DNA from: Plasmopara viticola | Lineage: Eukaryota > Oomycota > Peronosporomycetes > Peronosporales > Peronosporaceae | Direction of reading: 5' to 3' | DNA: 64,000 nucleotides | Assembly (NCBI GenBank): GCA_001695595.3 | Contig: MBPM02000101.1 | Span: forward strand, 124,001 to 188,000 | Part shown: piece by piece, positions 30,053-40,399 of the stretch | Layout of the letters: every line of letters starts with the position of its first letter | Position numbering within the stretch: the first letter of the stretch is position 1 | Position numbers and translations under genes: made by a program | The notes under the pieces: model-generated | The model's input: the letters and a program-made list of their open reading frames with translations, nothing else | Database searches by the model: none | What the model was told of the DNA's origin: nothing

Positions 30053-33000
30053 AATAACGAACCCGAACGAGATCCTCAGCGACGACAACTACTTCCTGTG
30101 GGAGTTTAACGCCCGCATGGCATTGGCCAGGAAGGACCTCCTCGACCATCTCGAGGTGAAGCCAGAAGACGCAGTGAACGCCCCCGCCCAATGGAAAGCC
30201 GCCGATGTGAAGGCGCTGGCTGTGGTGTCGAAGCTGTTGAGTCCAACGTACCAGATGATGGTGAGAGAAGCCAATTTTGCATGGGAAGCATGGCAAATTC
30301 TGCGTGCATTTTTCATGAAGCAGAGTCTGCACAACCGTGTGCAGCTGCGCAAGCAACTCCACGAGTTCGCGATGGCCAGTGGTGGGAGTCTCATGGAGCA
30401 TCTGGTGCAGTTCGATGAATTGTGTGCGAAGTTGGCTGCGGTTGGTGACGCTCTGCCTGAAGAGGAGAAGCTGGTGATCCTCCTTGGTAGTGTGCCAAGT
30501 GAGTACGACGCGATGGTGCGGCTCATCGAAGCGCGCGACCGTGTGACACTTCTGGATGCGAAAGAGATGCTCCGACGCGAATATGAGATGATTCAGAAAC
30601 GCGAGGTGAAGGAGCAAGCATTCAAGGCGACGGTGAGTGATATTGGTGGAAGGTTCCAGAAAGGGCGTGGAGGCCGACGTGGACGAAATGCCAAGGGACA
30701 CGGACGCAAAGGGCATAATGGTGGTGACAAGAAGGAGTTCAAGGGCCGATGCTATGAATGCCACGAAGCTGGCCACAAGAAGCAAGATTGCCCGAGGCTG
30801 AAGGGCAATGCCGGTGGATCGGAGTTCGCGTTCTCCGCTATGACCGCTGGTGGTGAGCGATCCTCCACCTGGCTCCTTGATAGTGGAGCCAGCTCGCATA
30901 TGACTACGGATCGGAATGATTTTTCGGAATACCGCCCGCTTACAGAACCAATCGAGATCATGGTGGCAAATGGCCAGCGAGTTGCCGCCATAGGTATGGG
31001 TACCGTGCGAGTTAACTTTACCGGAGGCGTGCGGGTGAAGTTGACGGATGTTCTCCACGTTCAGAAATTGGACCGAAAGCTACTGTCGGTTCCTGCACTC
31101 ATGTCCAAGAATCTCGCTGTGCAATTCGACAAGACCGGTGCCTCCATTTTGCAGAATGGCCGTGTTGTTGTTCGAGTCCCTCGGATTGGGAAACTTTACG
31201 CGTGTGAACTAAAGTACAGAACGGAAGGCAACGCGTATACGGCATTTGATGGTGAGTCAAGTGATAAAGCCTACGAAATCATTCACGCGCGCCTGGGGCA
31301 CGTCTCCGATACCAAGCTAAAGCTAGTTGCTAGCGCGTGCGATGGTATCCCCCCTATGGCTTTGTCTCAATCGGATGGTGGTGTCTGCGGTGGCTGTGCG
31401 CAAGGAAAAATGACCACAAGCTCGTACGCGCACCAATCGGGTAGCGAGATAAAGACAGGTCGCCCATTCGAGATTGTGCACACGGATGTGATGGGGCCAA
31501 TAAAACCGAAGTCCAAGGGTGGTGCGGTATACATCGTGATCTTCGTGGACGACTTCAGCCGAGTAGTGTTCGTCAACTTCATCAAGCAGAAGTCTCAAGT
31601 GTTCGATTGCTTCAAGGCATTCTGCACTCAGGTTAAGGTGCAACACGGCTGCAAGGTGATGTGTGTTCGTAGTGACAACGGTGGTGAATATGTGAGCAAG
31701 CGCTTCGGCAAGTTCTGTGCGTCCAAAGGGATCATTCACCAGACGAGTGCGCCATACAGCCCCCAGCAAAATGGGACCGCTGAGCGTATGAACCGGACAC
31801 TAGCTGACATGGCCCGATCGATGCTACACTACATGCGAGTGGACCGTGTGTGGTGGGCTGAAGCGTTTCGGACTGCAGCTTACATCGTCAACCGTATCCC
31901 GAATACTGCGCGACCGGATCAGAGCCCCCTCGAAGTATTAACCGGAAAGCGCCAGTCACTCGAAGACCTTCGTGTATTTGGTGCTCGTGGCTACGTACAT
32001 GTTGACAAGCCAAACGTAGGCAAACTTGATCCTCGAGCTCACCGTTGCCTCTTCCTTGGATACGCTGATGGTTCGAAAGCGTATCGTGTGTGGAATTACG
32101 ACGACGAGCGCATCGTGATTTCGCGATCGGTGCATCTGAATGAGCGACCACCAGACACGTTCCATGCCGTCAGTGATGACTCAAGTTGCTTTCCTTGGGT
32201 GGTTAGCATCAATGATCACGATTCCGTGAGTTATATTCCGCCACCGCGACCAGTGACTGAGAACGACCATGATGCAACTGCGGATGTCGACGATGCCGCC
32301 GACGTTGAAATGGAAGAAGTGCCCCCTACCGATGCTCAAATCTCACCCGTTCCTACTGATGCTTTGGACAGGGGGAGTAACAGCCAGATGCAAGTTGTCC
32401 AGCGCATCAGTCCTGCTACTGCTACCGAAGATCAGCAGATGCAGCTCGCCCAGCGTCCTGATTGCGATATCGTCCCGCACTCACAACATCCAAGTCGATC
32501 GATCGATCGCCCCGCCATCGTCCAGCATCTCAACCCGAGCCTTGACCTCGTCCGTGCTGCCGGATGTGATCCGTGCGCACCGTCAGCAATAATCCCTCAT
32601 GGTGAAGGTGTTGGCGTCGGCTTCGATGCATCAGAGAATCGCATAGTGTTCAGTGGTGGTTCCATTCGCCCTCGATCGATCACGTATGAACAACCGCGTC
32701 TACTGACTGATGGAGATATGCCTTCGCATCTTGGTGGCGCTGAAAATGACGATGAGCCAGAACCAGAAAGCAAGCGACCACGCCTGGATGAGTACGAAAT
32801 TGCGTTGGCGGTGTCTGAGCTGCCTACATCATACGCTGAAGCAATGGCGGCCCCTGACGCTCCACAATGGAAGGAAGCTATACGTGCTGAGATTCGGTCG
32901 CATGTGCGGAGCCACACGTGGGACATGGTGCGACGACCTCAAGGAAACAAGGTGATCGGATGCAAATGGGTATTCGCGAAGAAGTACGACGAGAATGGAG

Positions 33001-34394
33001 CGGTTAAGCGATACAAGGCACGTCTAGTCGCTCGAGGTTTCCTCCAGACTCGCGGCATAGACTATACCCACACATACTCACCAGTGGCAAGCATGAACAC
33101 GATCCGGGTCTTTCTCGCATTGTGCTGCTCTCGACGCCTCATGATTCGCCAGTTTGACATTGAGACCGCATTTCTAAATGGAAAGCTTGACGAAACAGTG
33201 TTTATGAATCCCCCTGAAGGAGTGAATGTGGCGCCGGAATTGGTTTGCAGACTCCGCCGCAGCCTCTATGGACTCAAGCAAGCTGCAGCTGTGTGGCACC
33301 GTACCATCCGCGACGTGTTCAAGCGTCTCGGCTTCAAACAGTGTCGAGCTGATCCTTGTCTCTTCGTTCGACGAGATGACAGTGACCCAGCGGCCGCGGT
33401 TTTTGTGGTGCTCTACGTAGACGATCTACTTGTTGGCTGCAAAACAGAGGAACAAGCGCGATCCGTGTGTACTGGTCTCGCGTCGCACTTCACGGTCAAA
33501 TCACTCGGTGATACTCGTTTCGTTCTCGGGATGGAAGTACTTCACGATCGGAAACGTGGTGAAATGGTGGTGAAGCAATCTCAGTTTATAACCAAGTTGC
33601 TCGAGCGTTTTGGTCAAGTATCTGCTCATGGTGTCCGCAACCCAATGGTAATTGGTCAAGATCTCAGCCCATCCGACAAGCACGGTGTATGCACAGACAA
33701 AAATAAGTACCGCGAACTAATCGGATCAATGCTGTACGTTGCCAATGCCACACGTCCCGACATTGGCTACGTGCTGTCGATACTCTCTCAGTACCTCGAT
33801 ACGCCGCGTGAGATGCATTGGAATGCTGCGCTACGTGTACTTCGCTACCTCAAGGCCACTCTTTCGATCGGCATCCACTACACGGCAAAGGGCAAGAATA
33901 TCGTGACATACTGCGACGCGAACTGGGGTGGTGATAAGGAGACGCGACGCTCGACGTCTGGTGTGATGGTGAAGATGGCTGACGGTCCGGTCATCTACAA
34001 GAGCAAGCGTCAAGCGACCGTCGCATTATCAACTGCTGAAGCCGAGTACATGGCTCTCGCACTTACCGCTCAAGAAGTACTGTGGCTGCGTTTCCTCCTC
34101 ACAGAGATGGGTGTAAACGTGTCGAGTGCGTCGACGATCTACATGGACAACCAGTCGGCGATTAGTATGGCAACTAACCACGGATACACCCCACGCGCCA
34201 AGCACATCGACCTCCGAGCTCACTTCGTCCGTGACTACGTCGAGAAGGGCACCATCAAGGTGGAGTACGTACCATCGGAGTCTCAGCTAGCGGATATGTT
34301 AACGAAGGCCATTCCGACGCCGCGCTTTGTGGAGCTTCGTGACGCATGCGGACTTGTGGACTGTCAAGTTGAGGGGGAGTGTAACGGCCTCTAA
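30045..34394 (+). CDS. Copia gag-pol polyprotein
   Basis: 1449 residues in one frame. Gag (about 1-270) with a CCHC zinc knuckle CYECHEAGHKKQDC near residue 236; aspartic protease LLDSGASSHM near 277; integrase with a GAG-pre-integrase zinc region (H-x-H, CGGCAQGK), HTDVMGPI near 478, RSDNGGEY and SPQQNGTAERMNR; reverse transcriptase with the YVDDLLVG active site near 1124; RNase H with YCDANWGGD near 1286, STAEAEYMAL and YMDNQSAI. The order protease-integrase-RT-RNase H is diagnostic for Ty1/copia (Pseudoviridae). No frameshift separates gag and pol. The last codons and the stop at 34392-34394 lie inside the 3' LTR, and the polypurine tract is translated. Confidence 0.96.
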   Translation: MSPITNPNEILSDDNYFLWEFNARMALARKDLLDHLEVKPEDAVNAPAQWKAADVKALAVVSKLLSPTYQMMVREANFAWEAWQILRAFFMKQSLHNRVQLRKQLHEFAMASGGSLMEHLVQFDELCAKLAAVGDALPEEEKLVILLGSVPSEYDAMVRLIEARDRVTLLDAKEMLRREYEMIQKREVKEQAFKATVSDIGGRFQKGRGGRRGRNAKGHGRKGHNGGDKKEFKGRCYECHEAGHKKQDCPRLKGNAGGSEFAFSAMTAGGERSSTWLLDSGASSHMTTDRNDFSEYRPLTEPIEIMVANGQRVAAIGMGTVRVNFTGGVRVKLTDVLHVQKLDRKLLSVPALMSKNLAVQFDKTGASILQNGRVVVRVPRIGKLYACELKYRTEGNAYTAFDGESSDKAYEIIHARLGHVSDTKLKLVASACDGIPPMALSQSDGGVCGGCAQGKMTTSSYAHQSGSEIKTGRPFEIVHTDVMGPIKPKSKGGAVYIVIFVDDFSRVVFVNFIKQKSQVFDCFKAFCTQVKVQHGCKVMCVRSDNGGEYVSKRFGKFCASKGIIHQTSAPYSPQQNGTAERMNRTLADMARSMLHYMRVDRVWWAEAFRTAAYIVNRIPNTARPDQSPLEVLTGKRQSLEDLRVFGARGYVHVDKPNVGKLDPRAHRCLFLGYADGSKAYRVWNYDDERIVISRSVHLNERPPDTFHAVSDDSSCFPWVVSINDHDSVSYIPPPRPVTENDHDATADVDDAADVEMEEVPPTDAQISPVPTDALDRGSNSQMQVVQRISPATATEDQQMQLAQRPDCDIVPHSQHPSRSIDRPAIVQHLNPSLDLVRAAGCDPCAPSAIIPHGEGVGVGFDASENRIVFSGGSIRPRSITYEQPRLLTDGDMPSHLGGAENDDEPEPESKRPRLDEYEIALAVSELPTSYAEAMAAPDAPQWKEAIRAEIRSHVRSHTWDMVRRPQGNKVIGCKWVFAKKYDENGAVKRYKARLVARGFLQTRGIDYTHTYSPVASMNTIRVFLALCCSRRLMIRQFDIETAFLNGKLDETVFMNPPEGVNVAPELVCRLRRSLYGLKQAAAVWHRTIRDVFKRLGFKQCRADPCLFVRRDDSDPAAAVFVVLYVDDLLVGCKTEEQARSVCTGLASHFTVKSLGDTRFVLGMEVLHDRKRGEMVVKQSQFITKLLERFGQVSAHGVRNPMVIGQDLSPSDKHGVCTDKNKYRELIGSMLYVANATRPDIGYVLSILSQYLDTPREMHWNAALRVLRYLKATLSIGIHYTAKGKNIVTYCDANWGGDKETRRSTSGVMVKMADGPVIYKSKRQATVALSTAEAEYMALALTAQEVLWLRFLLTEMGVNVSSASTIYMDNQSAISMATNHGYTPRAKHIDLRAHFVRDYVEKGTIKVEYVPSESQLADMLTKAIPTPRFVELRDACGLVDCQVEGECNGL
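34371..34379 (+). other. Polypurine tract of Copia 1
   Basis: gagggggag immediately before the 3' LTR, the expected primer site for plus-strand DNA synthesis. It is inside the gag-pol reading frame. Confidence 0.85.
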
Positions 34395-34559
34395 TTGGGT
34401 GTCCCACAGTATGTGTCAACTTGACATATAAGAGAAATAGTCACATTCTAGAATATCGAGACAGAAGAACACGTGGCTACAAGTGAGTTAGAGCCTATGG
34501 TTTGCTATATTCCTATGAATTTACTTTCCATTTTGCACTGCGACAATCACATTGTTATA
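34380..34559 (+). repeat. 3' LTR of Copia 1
   Basis: 180 bp, identical by eye to the 5' LTR; contains the gag-pol stop codon. Confidence 0.95.
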
Positions 34560-35334
34560 GTTTGTAGGACGGAAACTCATACTGCGCTTCCTTCGTAATG
34601 AACTTCTTTAAGTCTCCAACCGCTTTCTGCGGGTCAATGTTTATATAAATGATGCGTTCCTCGCCGACAATTGCGCAAAACAGCCCCGCCATGTTCCTCC
34701 ACGAAAATTCGATTATGCTTCTTTTCCAGCGAGCAGATTTGGTACCCTCCTAAAAGCGATGATGACATTGACGTTATTTCGGCACAGAGGTGGTGGCATC
34801 AACTCAGTTTGAGACATTTAATATTGCGAGGTGCGGTGTCCATCTGCTTTTGTGATCAAATGCATTGTAGACACCTTAGAAAACAAACCGCCCGCTTCTA
34901 AACCTAACTTAGCGAAACAGCTACCAACAAAGAAGAAAAACGGTTTTCTTAAAGAATGACCGAGATAGTGGAGGCATTAGAAAGTGAATGAGTCACCGAG
35001 TCACCATGAGTCGCCACCTTCTGGATGACAGCCAAACACACTAACACTGATTATAAGAGCTTTCATGAGTCCATTCTATACCTTCTATAAAAGTTTGTAT
35101 GTTATAACATTGATAAAAAGTGACAACTTAGGTGACTTTGGAAAGTCGAGGTCGCTCTACAATGACTCAGGGAATGAATAGACATCGAAAAGGAAAAGTA
35201 CCGTAGTGGTGACTCAGCGATGACTTTCAGCGCAGTGGCAACTCACTCGAAATCGAACTCGACAAATGCACTCGAACAATGATGCATACTCTGCAAATTT
35301 GGCGGGATTTATACACCAAGACATAATATAGAAA

Positions 35335-35411
35335 GGGAAATGATACCGGGCAGGCACTTTTCGCTAACGGGCAGGCACTGATGTTTATATAAATTAAATT
35401 GACTGGCATTT
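35335..35411 (+). repeat. Left TIR of the 35335-37050 element
   Basis: 77 bp; holds two direct copies of cgggcaggcac separated by ttttcgctaa (about 35347-35378), a likely transposase-binding array by analogy with other TIR elements. Confidence 0.9.
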
Positions 35412-35537
35412 CTCCTCGGTGATTGGCTGGAGGGTCAATTCTCAGTCATGATATCAATTCTCATATGCTACACCTAGCTCAGATGCACCTTATCCCAAAA
35501 CTACTTTTCGACATAAAACCGCGACTTTCCACGCAAC

Positions 35538-36638
35538 GCTTCAGGCAGGTGCTCTTGGGCATCTGCAGGTCTCTAACGAGTCTCACCCTCGACGCGACGG
35601 TCTCCAGCACCAGGCCAAACCCCCTTCGACGCCCTTGACCGCGCCAACCGCATCCGGATTGGCTCGTTTAATGTGAAATCTCTAGGTTCGAAGCGCAAGA
35701 ATCACGAAACACTCCCCGAAGATCTCCGGCGCTTCCGCGTCGATATCCTTGGAATCCGAGAAACCGAGATCTACGATAGAGGTGAGCACCGCATTGATGA
35801 CTTCCTTCTGACCCTGAAAAAAAAAAAAAAAACGAAGCCAAGACCGAAGTCACCGAAATCCGCCGCCACTGCAACCCGTCGGGCGCCACTCGACACGCCC
35901 GAGCCCGAGAAGAAACCTGGCGCCACACTAAGAAGCTCGGAACACTCCTCGGCGATATTGAAGATCTATCCCGACGCAAGTCCCTGGCCACCCTCGCGCT
36001 CCACCGCCTCTGGTCCGTCTGGCTCCGCCCCACGCTCATCTCACCCAAGACCCGCACTCGACTGTACAACACCTACGTTCTACTAATTCTGCTGTACAAC
36101 TGCGCCACCTGGGCTCTTACCACGTTAGAGCTCCACGGCCTCGAGAATTTCCATCGCCGCCAGCTTCGCTACGCTCTTGGCTATCGCTACCCCCGACCCA
36201 TTTCGAATGCAAGACTCTACGACCTCTGTGATGAGCGGCCGCTGAGACTACGACTGACACAAGCTCGCTGGCGCCTGTTTGGCCATGTACTTCGCCGCAA
36301 TCCCGACATTCCAGCTAACCTCCAAATGCGTGGCTACTTCTTCTCCACCGCAGCAAAATGGCGCGGACGTCCCCGCACCACGCTCCCCTCAATTCTCGAC
36401 CACGACCTTGTTTTTGTGGCTCCGGCTTTCGACTCCGGACAGCACAAGACCTCGTAGTGCTTCGTACCCTTGCACAAGACCGAAAGAAATGGAAGACCCT
36501 CACGACCTCGGTGCTGGATGCACTGCCCGCCGAACGAGACCCGACGTATGCGGACACCACTCTATGCCGTGGACTAGCCAGACTGAGCCTAACACGTGCA
36601 TAACTCGGCAACGCGATAACGTAATACATTACATTACA
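35538..36638 (+). mobile_element. Internally deleted LINE-like (non-LTR) retrotransposon
   Basis: 1101 bp with a perfect 12-bp target duplication, tttccacgcaac (35526-35537 and 36639-36650). Near 35655 the translation RIGSFNVKSLGSKRKN and VDILGIRETEI is the start of an apurinic endonuclease domain of LINEs. After an A run at 35818-35832 the sequence jumps to the C-terminal part of a reverse transcriptase ORF (around 35930-36430) with RRQLRYALGYRYPRPISNAR and ARWRLFGHVLRRNPDIPAN. The whole RT palm domain is missing. The 3' tail is 'gtaatacattacattaca'. It is nested inside the TIR element and dead. Confidence 0.85.
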
Positions 36639-36973
36639 TTTCCACGCAACTTTGACGTATTCTTAGTTGCGTGGAAAGTCCTATAGTTGCCTATATGAAA
36701 CACGCCTAAGATATAACCGATGTATATGCGACGAACATGCTTATCAAGTTCTAACACACGTTCGAGTCCTTAATGACTTGCTCGCAATTGTCGTCTCGCT
36801 TAGCGATCGAGCATCTGAAGTAGACCCTCGATGTATTGACACGCCTTTTCTTTCCAGAAGTAAAGGGAACTATCAACGCCTCGCGCTTTCGAGACGAACC
36901 CTTATGATACAATTATCGTAGCCAAGCAACCGCTTCATTTTCCGTAATTTTCTGTAGCCTCGAAATTATGATT

Positions 36974-37050
36974 AAATGCCAATCAATTTAATTCATATAA
37001 ATATCAGTGCCTGCCCGTTAGCGAAAAGTGCCTGCCCGGTATCATTTCCC
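36974..37050 (-). repeat. Right TIR of the 35335-37050 element
   Basis: Inverted copy of the left TIR with three substitutions, including the same duplicated gggcaggcac motif. Confidence 0.9.
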
Positions 37051-37201
37051 TATAGAAATATGACCGTATGTGAAAAATGTTCAGAATACACAAAAACATA
37101 ACTTAGTGATTAGAGCAATGGAAAGCATTACAACCTTCCTCGCAACAGAAAACGATGCGGCATGATCCAATCAATACCAATCATGAGATACAATTATTGT
37201 T

Positions 37202-39970
37202 GTGGAGAGTAATATAGCTGGAGAAAGACCTGCACAAGTCAATACCCCGGTCGTCGCTGAGGTTGTCGATACACCAGCGTCATTGGTGATCAAGCCCGTC
37301 AAGCTCTCGCCGGTCGAAGTAAGCAAAGTATTGGATCAGGATGAGTTGATTGTCGCACAAATGATTGCAGAGAGCGCTAAATGTAAGGAGAAATTTAACT
37401 TGATATTGAAAGAAAGTATGATTTGGACGACAGGTATGAAGTTGACGATAGAGATGACAATATTCTAGCGACGAAAAAAAATCTCCGGTGACGACACAGT
37501 TAGCTTTGCCACTATGTGGATCTGAGCAAATTTGAGTAGTGGAAAAATGTAATGCGATTTGTGATGATTCATGGATAGATGTTTCATCAGACGACTCAAA
37601 CAGTGACGATAGCAGCATTGTCTGGGAAGAACCTCACTATGAAAGCCCGAATGAGTTCGTTTTCAAAAATTTAGGCGCTTGAGGGAAACCAAAGAGTATG
37701 CGGGGAAATTTGATGTGTCTGAGAAAGATAATCCTTTATCACCGATTGAGATCGTTACTTTGACCAAGCCAAAACCCAGGAGTTAGACTAATGAATGAAC
37801 CAAAGAGATCTTCAGTGAAGATAAAATTAAAACCAAGGAGATTATCGTGAAGAATGAGGCCTCTGGATAAGGATTTCATTTGCGAGAGCAATAGATTAAG
37901 ATTTATGACTTATCATCGTCACTATCGATGTATCAAAACTCGCGCTGCTGATCTCAAAGGCGCTTGTGCGAACGATGGACAATAACTTGCCAGTGCGAAA
38001 CGGAAAACAGAGTCCAAACCTGCATTTCGGGAAGGAAGAAGTGGGTGCAATTGACTACAGTCCAGTAAAATAGCCATTTCTTAAAAATATGGTCCAAACT
38101 ACAAGCCAGTAGTTGCTCGCCTTGAAATGCATTTCATTTTCGATGCAGTCACACACTTGGTAAATGATGAATCTACCATCCATATGGCCCAGCTGACGCC
38201 CACAAAAATGGCCCTTGTAAATTTTGTCTAGTGGGTTTTTCCTGTGTTCGATCCTGAGTATGTTAACAATCAAATGTGAATTAGCGTGCGGCTCAATAAT
38301 GTCAAACATGTACCCTCTGATCGTAATGATGCTTAGTATCAGTTTTGTAAAGTACTTCTCTCATCCCGCATGTCAAGACAAAAATGGTTCTATTTATCAA
38401 AAAATGCAGGGATATGGCGAGAAGATATTTTTTATCGTTTTGTAAATGGCCTTTAGAGTAGTCTTGTGTGCCCGTTAATGGAGCGTATACTCGATGTAAT
38501 AGTGATCAACAAATCAAGCTATGAAGTGTACCCGACAAAGCTTTTAACCCAACCAATCGATCTATGAACAATCATATGAAAAGTTACATCACTTACGATT
38601 AAACGCAGATTGAATGCAAATGTCTCGAAAGTTTTCAAGCCAATGACTACGCAAAGTATGTGATATTGACAAACAACGACTCTTTAAAAATAATGATCAT
38701 CGATGTATGTATCTTCTGGCGAGTGACTATCGTGTCGATGACGAAAAGTAGTTTGATTACCATTTTGATACTCCACCTTATCTTGATGCGAGTCGCGACA
38801 TCTTTTACTGCCTCGTGCGTGTTAATTTGACAGGACATAAGTTACAAGGGCTACCTCCCACGAACTATAACAAGAAGTTCAGAACAAAGCAAACCATCAA
38901 CGTGGTGAAGTGGCTCCTTGGCACACATAAGAGGCTAAGCGATGACGAGAATGACGAGATCAAAAAGAGCATCGACGTCTAAATGGTAAGGTAAATACTA
39001 CAGTTGGGTATAAATGAGTGAAGAGTCATGAATCATGCCTTTTAATGCATTTAGTGAACTGTTAAACATTGAAAGGATACACACTGCAGCAAAGAAAACC
39101 TTTGATTGTGGCAAACGGTTGAAATATGGATGTCGGAAACTTTCTTAACAGATCCCGAAAGTGAGGATAGCGCCGTATATAAAATGAAATATTTTGACAA
39201 AGAGCTGTCAAAATTGCGTGATCACAATTTTCCGCCATGCGCAAATCCGAAGGAATATGCTCATTTATTGAGTTACTGCCCATCAAATATGCTTCCTAAA
39301 TTCAAAAAGTTACATCTTACCCTGTATTGGCTGCCAAAATTGCATACAGCATTTTCGGCAAATTTCGCTACGCTTGTTGTATCACTGTTTTTTTGCGGAC
39401 TTCTTTTGTGGATTCTCGGTATTTTCTTGTGTTCCCTTGTCAGTATTTTTTTAGTAGCCTAAATGGGAAAAATCTTATTCATGCAATCGTTTTAAAATTG
39501 TTGATCCACAAGGTTCGTGAGAAAGAAGCGAAGATCTACCGGCAGTCTCATATTGCTTGGTCTACAAAACTTTTACCTGGAATGGACCATACTGTTGAAG
39601 ATATAGATTGATCGCAATCTCACTTGATGTTTCTCCTTCACCCCAACGTCTAAACCAAGACTGATGGACATTCATACGATGGAAATAAAACGCGATATCC
39701 ACAAAGAAAGGGTCGCTTTGACTACTGAAAAATTCACAAATTGAACGGATCTTGACCGTTGTTTTATTTGTAACATTAAACGACCAATACAAGGCATAAC
39801 TGAAGCCATCCAAGATATAAAAGGCACAAATTCCCATCCTTTATTCGACAGCGATGCATGTTCCTACCCCCCCACTCTTTTTACCGATCTACGCAATAGA
39901 TCTGCTTCAGGATCAGCCGCAGCTGCAATAGTACAGAAGCGATTGGTATCCATCTGCCTTTAAAAAACTA
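37202..39970 (+). pseudogene. Arm 2 body: decayed unknown coding region
   Basis: Plus-strand remnants parallel to arm 1 minus 25800-22900. The clearest is 37202-37468, with VAEVVDTPASLVIKPVKLSP and VSKVLDQDELIVAQMIAES; others are an acidic DDSNSDDSSIVWEEP segment (about 37575-37640), 38640-38980 (ending DDENDEIKKSIDV-like) and 39106-39462 with a long hydrophobic segment. Stops and shifts are frequent. No domain recognised. Confidence 0.5.
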
Positions 39971-40141
39971 TCAATTGTCTTTGCAGAAAGGCTAAGTTCA
40001 TTCAACAAAAACCTAAGAACCTGAGTCGCTAAGTCCAGATTAATACGTTCGCATAGCTTCCATATGCAACGTCAAACCTTTTCCAAATCCATTTGCGTTT
40101 ACGAACTTTTTTGTAATTTTTCAGGATGAAATTGATGATAG

Positions 40142-40348
40142 TGATAAAAAGCCGGTAGATTGGAAGACATAGTAATCACACTGTTATCTTCCATGCAGTA
40201 TTCATAACGTTCGAGAAGCTTCGCCTGTCTGTTTTAAAACATTCAAACTCCATCATGTCTCATCAGGTTTCCTGTCACTTGGTCGTCCTCAGCCCATTTT
40301 GAATTAACGACCGCCAAGTGACGGACGAAGACAGTGGTACTTCCAACA
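40142..40348 (-). repeat. 3' LTR of Copia 2
   Basis: 207 bp partner of the LTR at 44512-44718. Confidence 0.88.
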
Positions 40349-40399
40349 CTCCCACACACTTTTGTTGCTTCCTCGGCTTGCTTGCGGTGATGCTCATGC

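Larger units (their letters stand above)
29861..34559 (+). mobile_element. Young, apparently intact Ty1/copia retrotransposon (Copia 1)
   Basis: 4699 bp. Two 180-bp LTRs that I read as identical (29861-30040 and 34380-34559) start TG and end TATA. Target duplication gtttg at 29856-29860 and 34560-34564. A primer-binding site abuts the 5' LTR, one gag-pol ORF of 1449 codons is uninterrupted, and a polypurine tract (about 34371-34379) abuts the 3' LTR. Identical LTRs and an open ORF mean insertion is recent and the element may still be able to move. It is inserted in CRN gene C5. Confidence 0.97.
29232..34692 (-). pseudogene. CRN-type effector C5, split by a copia insertion
   Basis: The gene starts at 34692 (MAGLFCAIVGEERIIYI), runs to 34560, and resumes at 29860 with the Leu/Ala/Lys LFLAK-like block, WMNDDDNDLIRL, KPTSLIKTHFTEV, HVLVDIRGRNHVSV and GDLVKG, then the intron (GTATGT) and the hydrophobic tail IARWLSVVSSIYCS. 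The two halves meet exactly at the 5-bp target duplication of the copia element; without it the first exon appears open from start to donor. The break is therefore the insertion itself and is recent. The tail frame continues to 29232, longer than in C4. An intact-looking effector gene lost by transposition in this haplotype. Confidence 0.85.
35335..37050. mobile_element. DNA transposon with 77-bp TIRs and 8-bp target duplication
   Basis: 1716 bp. The 77-bp terminal inverted repeats begin gggaaatgataccgggcagg and differ at about 3 positions. The 8-bp target duplication is tatagaaa (35327-35334 and 37051-37058). Arm 1 has the matching empty site near 25826. No transposase is visible: the inside is filled by a LINE remnant (35538-36638) and short unidentified DNA. 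An 8-bp duplication fits hAT-type elements, while long TIRs with GGG ends also recall Mutator-like elements, so I leave the superfamily open. Non-autonomous. Confidence 0.9.

Noticed and set aside
30036..31058. 340-residue minus ORF opposite the copia gag region
   Set aside because: It is a shadow of the strongly supported gag-pol frame, with His/Gln/Leu-rich antisense composition and no domain.
32597..32926. Minus ORFs opposite copia integrase and RT regions
   Set aside because: Antisense shadows of gag-pol.
35818..35832. A-run as the poly(A) end of a retroposon
   Set aside because: LINE sequence continues beyond it and the target duplication puts the 3' end at 36638, so the run is internal.
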